11,099 bases of DNA. Source: Planctomycetota bacterium (GTDB lineage Bacteria > Planctomycetota > Planctomycetia > Pirellulales > Thermoguttaceae). The notes below the pieces were generated by a model. The model saw only the letters and a program-made list of their open reading frames with translations. It did not search any database and was not told the origin of the DNA. This document shows positions 1-7,005 of this stretch, in pieces; positions within the stretch are counted from its first letter, which is position 1, and the number at the start of each line of letters is the position of its first letter. The position numbers and the translations under genes were made by a program. Where the stretch lies: NCBI GenBank assembly GCA_021784975.1, contig JAJYGU010000119.1, positions 1 through 11,099 on the forward strand, written 5' to 3'.

Positions 1-8
1 AAACCGCC

Positions 9-2381
9 TTGGGGCTGGCGGCCGTGCCCGACGAGCGGCGACCGCTGGAAAGCCTGAGCGAGGAGGAATTGCTCGCCCAGGCCCTGGCCGACCGCCAGGA
101 ACGGGCCCGGACCGAAAAGTTCCGCCTCGTTTCCTCCGACCCCGATCGCCCGTGGGCCGATTATACGATCACCAGCACCCTGTCGGGCAAGAGCTACCGC
201 GTGGCCCTGCGGGGTGAAGATCGCGGGCAGTCGTATTGCTCATGCCCTGACTTTCGCACCAATACGCTGGGCACCTGCAAGCATGTCATGCATGTGTTGC
301 ATCGGGTCAAGCGGCGTTTTCCGATCGCCGCCCGTCGCAAGCCGTATCGCAACCGCGAAGCCTTTGTCCACGTGCTCTACGGCGAGGAACTGACGCTGCA
401 CCTGCAACTGCCGGACTCGCCCGATGCCGAGCTGCGCGAGGCGGTTGGCCCTCTGGCCAACGGGCCGATCCGCGACGTGCGGCGGCTGGTCGATTGCCTG
501 GCGAGGCTCGATCGTTTGGGCCGCAATATCACCGTGTATCCCGACGCCGAGGAGCTGATCCAACGCCGGCTGTTCGAGCGGCGGATGTCGGATCGCATGG
601 CCGACATTCAAAAGGATCCCGCGCGGCATCCGCTCCGCAAGCAACTCTTGAAGGTCGAGCTGCTGCCCTATCAGCTTGAAGGGGTCGCTTTTGCCGCCGG
701 CGTCGGCCGGGCCATCCTGGCCGACGACATGGGCCTGGGCAAGACCATCCAGGGCGTCGGCGTGGCCGAGATGTTGGCCCGCGAGGCCGGCATCAGCCGG
801 GTGCTGGTGGTCTGTCCGGCCTCGTTGAAGTCCCAGTGGCGGAACGAAATCCACCGCTTCTCGGACCGCAGCGTGCAGCTTGTCGGCGGGGGGGCGGCCG
901 AACGGGCGCCGCAATACCAGAACGACAGCTTCTTCACCGTCTGCAACTACGAGCAGGTGCTCCGCGACATCCTGGCCATCGAGCGGTCCCACTGGGACCT
1001 GATCATCCTCGACGAAGGGCAGCGGATCAAGAACTGGGAGTCGAAAACCGCTCGCGTCATCAAGGGGCTCAAGTCGCCGTTCGCCCTGGTCCTCAGCGGC
1101 ACGCCGCTGGAGAACCGCCTGGACGAGCTGTACTCGGTGGTCCAATTTGTCGACGACCGCCGCCTGCCCCCGGCCTTCCGTTTCTTCCACCGCCACCGTG
1201 TGGTGGACGAGAAGGGAAAGGTGCTGGGCTACAAGAACCTCGACCAGTTGCGCGAGAACCTGCGGCCGATCCTCCGCCGCCGCACCCGCGAGTCGGTGCT
1301 CCAGCAATTGCCGCCGCGGACCAGCGAGATCGTCCGCATTCCGCCCACCGATGAGCAAATGGAAATGCACAGCTCGCACATGCGGACCGTCTCGATGATT
1401 ACCCGCAAGCCGTACATCTCGGAGATGGATTTGCTGCGGCTGCAAAAGGCATTGCTCATGTGCCGCATGTCGGCCGACAGCACCTTCCTGGTCGATAAGC
1501 AGAGGCCCAGTTATTCGAGCAAGCTGGAGTACCTGGGTGAGCTGTTCGACGGTCTGTTTGCCGAGCCGGGCCGCAAGGCGCTCCTGTTCTCCGAATGGAC
1601 CACCATGCTCGACTTGATCGAGCCCATGCTGGCCCAGCGCAAGCTGGACTACGTGCGGCTGGACGGCTCGGTGCCGCAAAAGAAACGGCAGGATCTGGTC
1701 AATCGCTTTCACAATGACGTCGGCTGCCGCCTGTTCATCACTACCAACGCCGGCTCGACCGGCTTGAACCTCCAGGCAGCCAACACGGTGATCAACGTCG
1801 ATCTGCCCTGGAATCCGGCAGTGCTCGAACAGCGGATCGGCCGGGCCCACCGCATGGGCCAGCGGCAGCCGGTGCAGGTCTACGTCCTGGTGACGGAGGA
1901 GACGATCGAAGAGAGCCTGCTGGCCACCCTTTCCGCCAAGCACGACTTGGCCTTGGCGGCCTTGGACGCCAACTCCGACGTCACCCAGGTCGATCTGGAA
2001 AGCGGCATCGAAGAGCTGCGAAGCCGCTTGGAAGTGCTGCTGGGCGCCAAGCCCGAGGCCCCGGTCGACGTTACCGTCCGTGAAGAGGTGGATCAACAAG
2101 CCCAACAGCTTGTCGAACGCCGCGATCGGGTGGCCGCGGCGGGCGGCGAGATGCTGGGGGCGGTCTTCAGCTTCTTGGGCGAGCTGGTCTCCCAGGATCA
2201 GACCCCGCCGCCCGCCGAGCCCTTGGTGACGCAAGTCCGCGACCGGCTGAGCGAGTGTGTGGAAGAAGACTCCGCCGGCCGGCAGCGGCTCACCGTCACC
2301 TTGCCCGATCGCCGCGCGCTGGACGCCTTGGCCCAAACCTTGGCTCGCCTGCTGCTGGCCGGCGGCAGTAAGACTTCGTGA
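9..2381 (+). CDS. SWIM zinc-finger SNF2-family DEAD/DEAH-like helicase (5' end probably incomplete)
   Basis: This is a superfamily 2 ATP-dependent DNA translocase of the SNF2/RapA type, expected to act on DNA or nucleoprotein in the cytoplasm; its specific target is unknown. Counting from the TTG at 9, residues 77-92 form a SWIM zinc finger (C77-x-C79 and C90-K-H92). The helicase core follows: Walker A DDMGLGKT (239-246), DEGQ Walker B (335-338), LSGTPLENR motif III (362-370), GSTGLNLQAA motif V (582-591) and QRIGRAHRMGQ motif VI (608-618). Residues from about 655 to 790 form a charged, Gln/Glu-rich tail with no domain I recognise. SWIM plus SNF2 on one chain is an established bacterial architecture. 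The frame is open back to base 1 and no ribosome-binding site is visible before 9, so translation probably starts outside the window. It stands alone: the next + strand genes are a tRNA and an unrelated membrane protein. The family is certain; the substrate is not. Confidence 0.93.
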   Translation: MGLAAVPDERRPLESLSEEELLAQALADRQERARTEKFRLVSSDPDRPWADYTITSTLSGKSYRVALRGEDRGQSYCSCPDFRTNTLGTCKHVMHVLHRVKRRFPIAARRKPYRNREAFVHVLYGEELTLHLQLPDSPDAELREAVGPLANGPIRDVRRLVDCLARLDRLGRNITVYPDAEELIQRRLFERRMSDRMADIQKDPARHPLRKQLLKVELLPYQLEGVAFAAGVGRAILADDMGLGKTIQGVGVAEMLAREAGISRVLVVCPASLKSQWRNEIHRFSDRSVQLVGGGAAERAPQYQNDSFFTVCNYEQVLRDILAIERSHWDLIILDEGQRIKNWESKTARVIKGLKSPFALVLSGTPLENRLDELYSVVQFVDDRRLPPAFRFFHRHRVVDEKGKVLGYKNLDQLRENLRPILRRRTRESVLQQLPPRTSEIVRIPPTDEQMEMHSSHMRTVSMITRKPYISEMDLLRLQKALLMCRMSADSTFLVDKQRPSYSSKLEYLGELFDGLFAEPGRKALLFSEWTTMLDLIEPMLAQRKLDYVRLDGSVPQKKRQDLVNRFHNDVGCRLFITTNAGSTGLNLQAANTVINVDLPWNPAVLEQRIGRAHRMGQRQPVQVYVLVTEETIEESLLATLSAKHDLALAALDANSDVTQVDLESGIEELRSRLEVLLGAKPEAPVDVTVREEVDQQAQQLVERRDRVAAAGGEMLGAVFSFLGELVSQDQTPPPAEPLVTQVRDRLSECVEEDSAGRQRLTVTLPDRRALDALAQTLARLLLAGGSKTS

Positions 2382-2474
2382 AACCGCAAAACCGCTACAA
2401 AAGTCAAAGAGAAGGCGGCGCGGTGGCCGATATCTTTGGGCGGCGTTCCCGGATTGCTGCTGGCCGGAAGACTG

Positions 2475-2503
2475 TTGACAGACCACGGTCATCGACATAG
2501 AAT
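2475..2503 (+). promoter_or_regulatory. sigma-70 type promoter upstream of tRNA-Cys
   Basis: A perfect -35 box TTGACA (2475-2480) is followed after exactly 17 nt by a good -10 box TAGAAT (2498-2503). Transcription would start near 2509-2511, about 90 nt before the mature tRNA-Cys. It lies between the helicase stop and the tRNA, so it most likely drives the tRNA and possibly the gene at 2810. The boxes are seen directly; activity is inferred. Confidence 0.7.
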
Positions 2504-2509
2504 CCGAGT

Positions 2510-2600
2510 CAGTGCTGGCAGGGCATCCGCCGTTGCGGAAGTAGCGGGGAGTTAACCGCAGACACCTAAGTCGCTGCCAGCCAACGAGTTCTATCAATAA
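2510..2600 (+). ncRNA. Structured leader or small RNA candidate before tRNA-Cys
   Basis: The transcript predicted from the 2475-2503 promoter can fold into a closed multibranch shape. GCTGGCAG (2514-2521) pairs perfectly with CTGCCAGC (2574-2581). Inside it are hairpin CCGC-CGTT-GCGG (2527-2538) and hairpin GCGG-8 nt-CCGC (2544-2559). The outer stem starts only a few bases after the expected transcription start. It could be the 5' leader removed by RNase P during tRNA maturation, or a separate small RNA. I do not recognise it as a known RNA family. The rest of the 2382-2600 gap shows no coding signal. Confidence 0.35.
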
Positions 2601-2672
2601 GGCGCCGTAGCCAAGTGGCTAAGGCAGCGGATTGCAAATCCGCCATCGTGGGTCCGACTCCCACCGGCGCCT
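2601..2672 (+). tRNA. tRNA-Cys (anticodon GCA)
   Basis: The sequence forms a complete cloverleaf. A 7-bp acceptor stem pairs GGCGCCG (2601-2607) with CGGCGCC (2665-2671). The D-arm is GCC/GGC, the anticodon stem GCGGA/TCCGC encloses loop TTGCAAA with anticodon GCA (2634-2636), and the T-stem is GTGGG/CCCAC. The discriminator base is T (2672), which matches the U73 identity element of tRNA-Cys. CCA is not encoded, so it must be added after transcription. The T-loop reads TCCGACT rather than the usual TTCGANT: position 55, normally the universal U that becomes pseudouridine, is C here. The identity is secure. Confidence 0.96.
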
Positions 2673-2683
2673 CTTTCTTTTTT
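2665..2683 (+). terminator. Possible T-tract terminator after tRNA-Cys
   Basis: The GC-rich acceptor and T-arm helices are followed at once by a pyrimidine tract with six consecutive T (2678-2683). This could release RNA polymerase, but there is no independent hairpin apart from the tRNA itself, so read-through into 2810 remains possible. Confidence 0.3.
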
Positions 2684-2809
2684 CCCCCGCCTGGCTAGAG
2701 GTCCGCTCGCGGTTGTTGGGGGGGGTTATATTGCTGACGCGGGAAAGCGAAACAAACATCCTTCGGTGACAACGATCTGTTTCAGTTCAGACCGTGGTGA
2801 GTAGAGAAC

Positions 2810-4861
2810 GTGTCGGGCGAGTTTGATCCTTACCATCGCTGGCTGGGCATTCCGCCCAAGCATCAGCCGGCCAATCATTATCGGCTGCTCGGGCTGGAGC
2901 TGTTCGAGGACGATCCGGAGGTGATCCACGACGCCGCCGAGCGGCAGATGGCCCACGTGCGGACCTACCAGCTCGGCCCGCAGGTCGAACTCTCCCAGCA
3001 GATCCTCAATGAGCTGGCCTCGGCCAAGGCCTGTTTGATAGATTCCGAGAGGAAGGCGGCCTACGATGCGTCGTTGCGGGCAAGCCTGCAACCGTCGGCG
3101 ACGGTCGCGGCCCGTCCTCCGGCACTGCAAGCGTCTGCTCCGCCGCGCAGGATCGCTGCTCCACCACCGCCACCGGCTCCTCCGCTTTCATCACCACCGC
3201 CTCCACCGCGATATGCCCCAGGACCACCGGTTTCGACCTCTGCTGCTCGAGAGGCTGCAAGTTCACCACGGGGTATGGAATGGCTTGCCCGAGCGGATGC
3301 GCCCCGGACCAGTGGCAGAGTCTTGCGCAGCCGGTCAAGGTCGCTTCTCATTGGGGCGGGAGCAGCAGTGGGATTGCCGATCGTGGTTGGCGTGGTGGTG
3401 ATTGTCGGCACACGGTGGGCGCCGCCACTCGCGCAGATGCCTGCCCCCCCTAGCGCTCGGCTGGAGCCATCGACGGCGGTTGCTGCCAGCCGTCAGCCGC
3501 CTCGTAAGCCGGCGGCGCCCCAAGCCAGGTCGCCCAAACTTGCCCCGATTGAAAATCGGACGGTGAAAGTGGGTGAGCGCGTGGAATTGATTGCCAGGCT
3601 CGATCGGGGAACGTTTGCCGGACAACTCCGTTACGACCTTGCGGCCGATGCGCCAAACGGGGCAACAATCGAGGCGAGCTCGGGCCGGTTCGGTTGGACC
3701 CCCAGCCTGGATCTGAGCCCAGGAACCTATCCCGTCACGGTGGAGGTTCGCCATCCCGGTTCGGACCGCCCGGACGATCGGGCCACTTTCACGATCATGG
3801 TGCGGAAGCCCATCCCGCTGGTGAAAATCCTTGCCGTCGCATCGCAGACTGTTGCAGCCGGCAGCAGCCATACGTTCACCGTCAGCATACAAAGGCCGGG
3901 AGGTTTCGAGGGTGATCTGGTCTTCAGTCTGCGCGATGGGCCTTCTTGGTTGTCCATCGATCCGCGTACTGGCACGGTGGCCTGCGCGCCGTCTCAGGGT
4001 ACGGCCGAGGGACCGTATTCCGCAAAAGTCAGCGTGATTTGTCCCAAGGCGGAGGTACTGCCCGATGAGCGGTCGTTCCAAGTCATCGTGGTCGGGCCGC
4101 CGAAGAAGCTGCTTGCCACTTTGCTGGCGGAAAAGAATTTGACCCTCAACGACCTGGACGTACGGGCCAGCGCCGATCGCATCGCCGATACCCTATGGCA
4201 AGAATATCAGGCGCCTTCGTTCAATCCGCATGTCTTTGTATCGCAGGATCCGCCGGCGATCGCGAGCCTCAAAGACAACAAGCTCGACGGTGTGATCGTG
4301 TACTTCGCTGCTCCGCCAGTCCCGCCAGCAGCCTATTCAAGAAACAAATCATCGAGGGCTCGGATCGCGCCTGTTGGCCTGGATCCGAAGCAGCTTTCCG
4401 GATATGTCATCTATCACCGCGGACAAAGGAGCGGCGTCTCGGCCACGTGGGCCGCCGACAGCCGCCCGGAATACTGGTGCAACGACTCCAACGAGCAGCA
4501 CCCGAGGCTGTGTTGCCTGTTCCGCGACGGAAGTCCGGCAGCGATGGTGGAATATGACCACGGCAAGGTTCAGGCCGTTCACCTGGTCGCAGCCAATAGA
4601 GTCGACCGAACGATCGTCGGGGAGGAGGCAGCCGGCGACGCCGCCGCGGAGCAGGTTTTCCAAGAGGTCCATCGCATCGAAACGGGGCTGAAGAAAAAGG
4701 TCCAAGGCATTCAACGCTCCTGGCAGCGAGCGCTCCATGCGAAGCTTGCTCGCTTGGACGAAACAAAGCGAGCGAACGCGCAACGTGACCGGCAGCAACG
4801 CAATGCGGAGCAGGAACGCGATCTCCAGCAGTTGTGGCAACGATTCCGCGGCGGGCATTAG
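2810..4861 (+). CDS. Planctomycete-type J-like domain membrane protein with Ig-like exported domains
   Basis: Residues 8-90 form the J-like module common in planctomycetes: YHRWLGIPP, NHYRLLGLELFEDDP, then a helical region ending in RKAAYDASL. It resembles a DnaJ domain but has no His-Pro-Asp motif, which true J-domains need to stimulate Hsp70. A proline-rich linker (about 100-140) and an arginine-rich stretch (RVLRSRSRS) lead to one membrane segment (about 179-200). The positive charges before it suggest N-terminus in, C-terminus out. Residues about 243-331 and 335-428 are two beta-rich repeats resembling putative Ig (He_PIG/cadherin-like) domains, as in SSGRFGWTPSLDLSPGTYPV and DPRTGTVACAPS. 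The 430-600 region is unrecognised; the tail (about 613-680) is charged helix, probably coiled coil. The start is GTG with a modest GGTGAG ribosome-binding site (2796-2801). It faces an Hsp70 operon tail to tail. Its role is unknown; scaffold or chaperone adaptor is inference. Confidence 0.85.
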   Translation: MSGEFDPYHRWLGIPPKHQPANHYRLLGLELFEDDPEVIHDAAERQMAHVRTYQLGPQVELSQQILNELASAKACLIDSERKAAYDASLRASLQPSATVAARPPALQASAPPRRIAAPPPPPAPPLSSPPPPPRYAPGPPVSTSAAREAASSPRGMEWLARADAPRTSGRVLRSRSRSLLIGAGAAVGLPIVVGVVVIVGTRWAPPLAQMPAPPSARLEPSTAVAASRQPPRKPAAPQARSPKLAPIENRTVKVGERVELIARLDRGTFAGQLRYDLAADAPNGATIEASSGRFGWTPSLDLSPGTYPVTVEVRHPGSDRPDDRATFTIMVRKPIPLVKILAVASQTVAAGSSHTFTVSIQRPGGFEGDLVFSLRDGPSWLSIDPRTGTVACAPSQGTAEGPYSAKVSVICPKAEVLPDERSFQVIVVGPPKKLLATLLAEKNLTLNDLDVRASADRIADTLWQEYQAPSFNPHVFVSQDPPAIASLKDNKLDGVIVYFAAPPVPPAAYSRNKSSRARIAPVGLDPKQLSGYVIYHRGQRSGVSATWAADSRPEYWCNDSNEQHPRLCCLFRDGSPAAMVEYDHGKVQAVHLVAANRVDRTIVGEEAAGDAAAEQVFQEVHRIETGLKKKVQGIQRSWQRALHAKLARLDETKRANAQRDRQQRNAEQERDLQQLWQRFRGGH

Positions 4862-4902
4862 ATTCACAGGCGGGTATTACTCCGTACCTGGCCCAGAAGT
4901 GT

Positions 4903-5020
4903 GTTAGGCAGGCACGGCGGCGGCAAGTGCCAGACGTAGGTCAGGTACCCTGTACCTGACGTACGAGTGCATTTCGCAGGCGCGACGGCGGGAGGTGTCA
5001 GGCAGAGATGCCTGACCTAC
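4903..5020. repeat. Two-unit hairpin repeat between convergent genes
   Basis: Two related units lie 68 bp apart. Each opens with a 16-bp block (4908-4923 and 4976-4991, 14 of 16 bases identical) and ends in a strong hairpin. Unit 1 has a 9-bp perfect stem GTCAGGTAC/GTACCTGAC with a CCT loop (4940-4960), extended by four more pairs after one mismatch. Unit 2 has an 8-bp stem GTCAGGCA/TGCCTGAC with a GAGA loop (4997-5016). There is no T-tract. The position between two converging stop codons suits a bidirectional terminator or mRNA 3'-end protector. The 4862-5028 gap holds nothing else. Confidence 0.7.
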
Positions 5021-5028
5021 GCTTGAAC

Positions 5029-7005
5029 TCAGCGGCGGAGGCGGCGGATCTCGGCGAGTTGCTTCCAGGCCTGCGGCGGCTCGAAACCGGCGTTGGCACA
5101 CTCCCGGCCCAGCACCAGGTGGGCGAAATCGGCCCGGACTTGCGACTGTTGCAATTCCGTCCGGGCCTGCGCCAACCGAGCGTCCAGGCGGATCATCTCG
5201 TCGGCGTTGACGCTCGCCCGCCGCGCATTCTCGGCCTCATGTAACTGAGCACCGCCGCGGCCCAACTCGGCCGCCGCCGCCAACGCCGCCTGCTGGCTGC
5301 GCCGCAGCGCCTCGGGCAAGGCCAACTTGACGGCCATCTTGCCCACGCTCAGGTATAACCCGTCGAGCTGCTTCAGCACGTCGGCCTGACCGGGCGGCTC
5401 CGCCGTCGGCGGGGCGGCCGACTGGCGAGCCGACGGCTCGGGCTGGCCGCACAGCCGCGCCCGCCAGACGTTCAAGTCGCACAAGTTCTGGGCAGCCTCG
5501 CGTTGGATCTCCACCGACTGCGAGTATCGCACGCTGGGGACCCTGGCCAACACCGAGATCCGGCCGTTGGCATGGTAGGCGTATTCCACTTCCACCGGCG
5601 TGCCTTTGGGCAAACCCGGCGGCAGGCCGCGGACGATGCACTCGCCCAGCGCCAGGCAGGCCTCCGGCCGCTCGTTCTCGCCCTCGACAATCGGGACCTT
5701 CACGCTCCGCTGACCGTCTCGGGCAGTGCAAAAGGTCCGCAGGGCCCGGCAAGGCAGGGCGGTGTTCTTGGGAATCAGCACCACGTTGGTCGCCCGCCTG
5801 GTGGCGGCGTGAATGCCCACCACGCCCAGGCTGTGCGAGTTGACGTTGATCAGCCGGCACTCGCCGCCGCCCGCCACCGTCCGCTCCCCCAGCAACATGG
5901 CGGCGTAGAGGGCTGCCCCGTGAGCCACCGCTTCATCCGGCGATTGCGAGCAGTCGGGCTCCTTGCCGGTGACCCGGCGCAGCATCTGGCCGACCATCGG
6001 CATCCGCGAAGAGCCGCCTACCAACAGGACGCGATCGATTTGCGGCCATTGCAGTCCGGCCTGCTTGATGACCAGCGAGGTGGTGGTTTCGGTGCGCTCC
6101 AGCAAGTCGCGGGTGATCTCTTCGAACTGTGGGCGGCTGATCTCCATCCGCATACGAATGCCGGCGTGAAAACAGACCACCGCTGCCTTCGACCGCTCGG
6201 AGAGGGTATGCTTGGCTTCCTGGGCCTCCAACCATAATTGGGCGGCGTCTGGCGGATCGCTCCGCGGATCGACCCCTTGGGCGGCGATGAACTGCTCGGC
6301 CAGGTGGTTGACCAGCCGCTGGTCGAAATCTTTGCCACCCAAGAACACGTCGCCGTCGGTGGCCAGGGTGCGGAACTCTTTGCCGGCGATCTCCAAGATG
6401 GTCACGTCGAAGGTGCCGCCGCCCAAGTCGTAGACTAGCACCCGCATGGGCTTGTCGGCGGCGCCATTGCCCGTACCGAGCGTGCCGGAACGATAGCCGA
6501 AGGCCAGGGCGGCGGCGGTGGGCTCGTTGATGATGTCCAGCACGTCGAGTTGGGCGAGCTGCCCGGCGTCCTGGGTGGCCTTGCGCCGGCTCTCGTCAAA
6601 AAACGCCGGCACGGTGATGACCACCTCGCGGATCAGGCCCAACTGGCGTTCGGCGTCCTGCTTGAGCCGCTCCAAGACAAAGGCGCTCAGCACTTCCGGC
6701 GGCGGCTCGAGGCCGCGAATCTTGTGGTGCGCGGCTCCCCGGCCCATGTCGCGCTTGAACGACTCGATAAACAGCTCGGGCGCCAACACCGAGCTCTTGA
6801 CCGCCTCCTTGCCGACTACCACCCCGTCGTCGTCGAACATCAGCGCGCTGGGCGTCAACAGCTCGCCGGTTCGATTGGGCACGGTCATCGGCCGGCCGGT
6901 CTGGTCGACGTAGGCCACCACGGAGTACGTGGTGCCCAGATCGATGCCGACCGCCGGTCGTTGGTCCGGGGAGGAAACAGCGGGTTGGCTCGAAGCACGG
7001 GTCAT
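5029..7005 (-). CDS. Hsp70/DnaK-family molecular chaperone
   Basis: A cytoplasmic ATP-driven protein-folding chaperone of 658 residues, close to normal DnaK length. The nucleotide-binding domain is complete: phosphate-1 loop GIDLGTTYS (20-28), IINEPTAAALAFGY signature (158-171) with the conserved Glu, DLGGGTFD (193-200) with the catalytic Thr and Asp residues, and adenosine motif VLLVGGSSRMPMV (326-338). The linker/substrate-binding start VNSHSLGV (388-395) is a divergent form of the usual VTPLSLGI. A beta-type substrate domain follows to about 500. The C-terminal helical lid (about 540-658) is divergent and ends RRLRR. Its ATG overlaps the upstream stop as ATGA (7002-7005) and no ribosome-binding site is visible, so translation is probably coupled to the upstream FHA gene. 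No grpE or housekeeping dnaJ is adjacent and no CIRCE operator is seen, so this is probably a specialised paralogue rather than the main dnaK; I leave the symbol blank. Confidence 0.95.
   Translation of the reverse strand: MTRASSQPAVSSPDQRPAVGIDLGTTYSVVAYVDQTGRPMTVPNRTGELLTPSALMFDDDGVVVGKEAVKSSVLAPELFIESFKRDMGRGAAHHKIRGLEPPPEVLSAFVLERLKQDAERQLGLIREVVITVPAFFDESRRKATQDAGQLAQLDVLDIINEPTAAALAFGYRSGTLGTGNGAADKPMRVLVYDLGGGTFDVTILEIAGKEFRTLATDGDVFLGGKDFDQRLVNHLAEQFIAAQGVDPRSDPPDAAQLWLEAQEAKHTLSERSKAAVVCFHAGIRMRMEISRPQFEEITRDLLERTETTTSLVIKQAGLQWPQIDRVLLVGGSSRMPMVGQMLRRVTGKEPDCSQSPDEAVAHGAALYAAMLLGERTVAGGGECRLINVNSHSLGVVGIHAATRRATNVVLIPKNTALPCRALRTFCTARDGQRSVKVPIVEGENERPEACLALGECIVRGLPPGLPKGTPVEVEYAYHANGRISVLARVPSVRYSQSVEIQREAAQNLCDLNVWRARLCGQPEPSARQSAAPPTAEPPGQADVLKQLDGLYLSVGKMAVKLALPEALRRSQQAALAAAAELGRGGAQLHEAENARRASVNADEMIRLDARLAQARTELQQSQVRADFAHLVLGRECANAGFEPPQAWKQLAEIRRLRR

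Noticed and set aside
888..894. Run of seven G in the helicase gene as a possible frameshift site
   Set aside because: The reading frame and the helicase motifs continue unbroken on both sides, so no shift is needed.
240..2597. 785-codon open frame on the minus strand across the helicase gene
   Set aside because: The plus-strand frame carries all SWIM and SNF2 motifs. The minus-strand translation is low-complexity (Gln, Gly, His and Arg rich) without any domain, typical of a shadow frame in GC-rich DNA.
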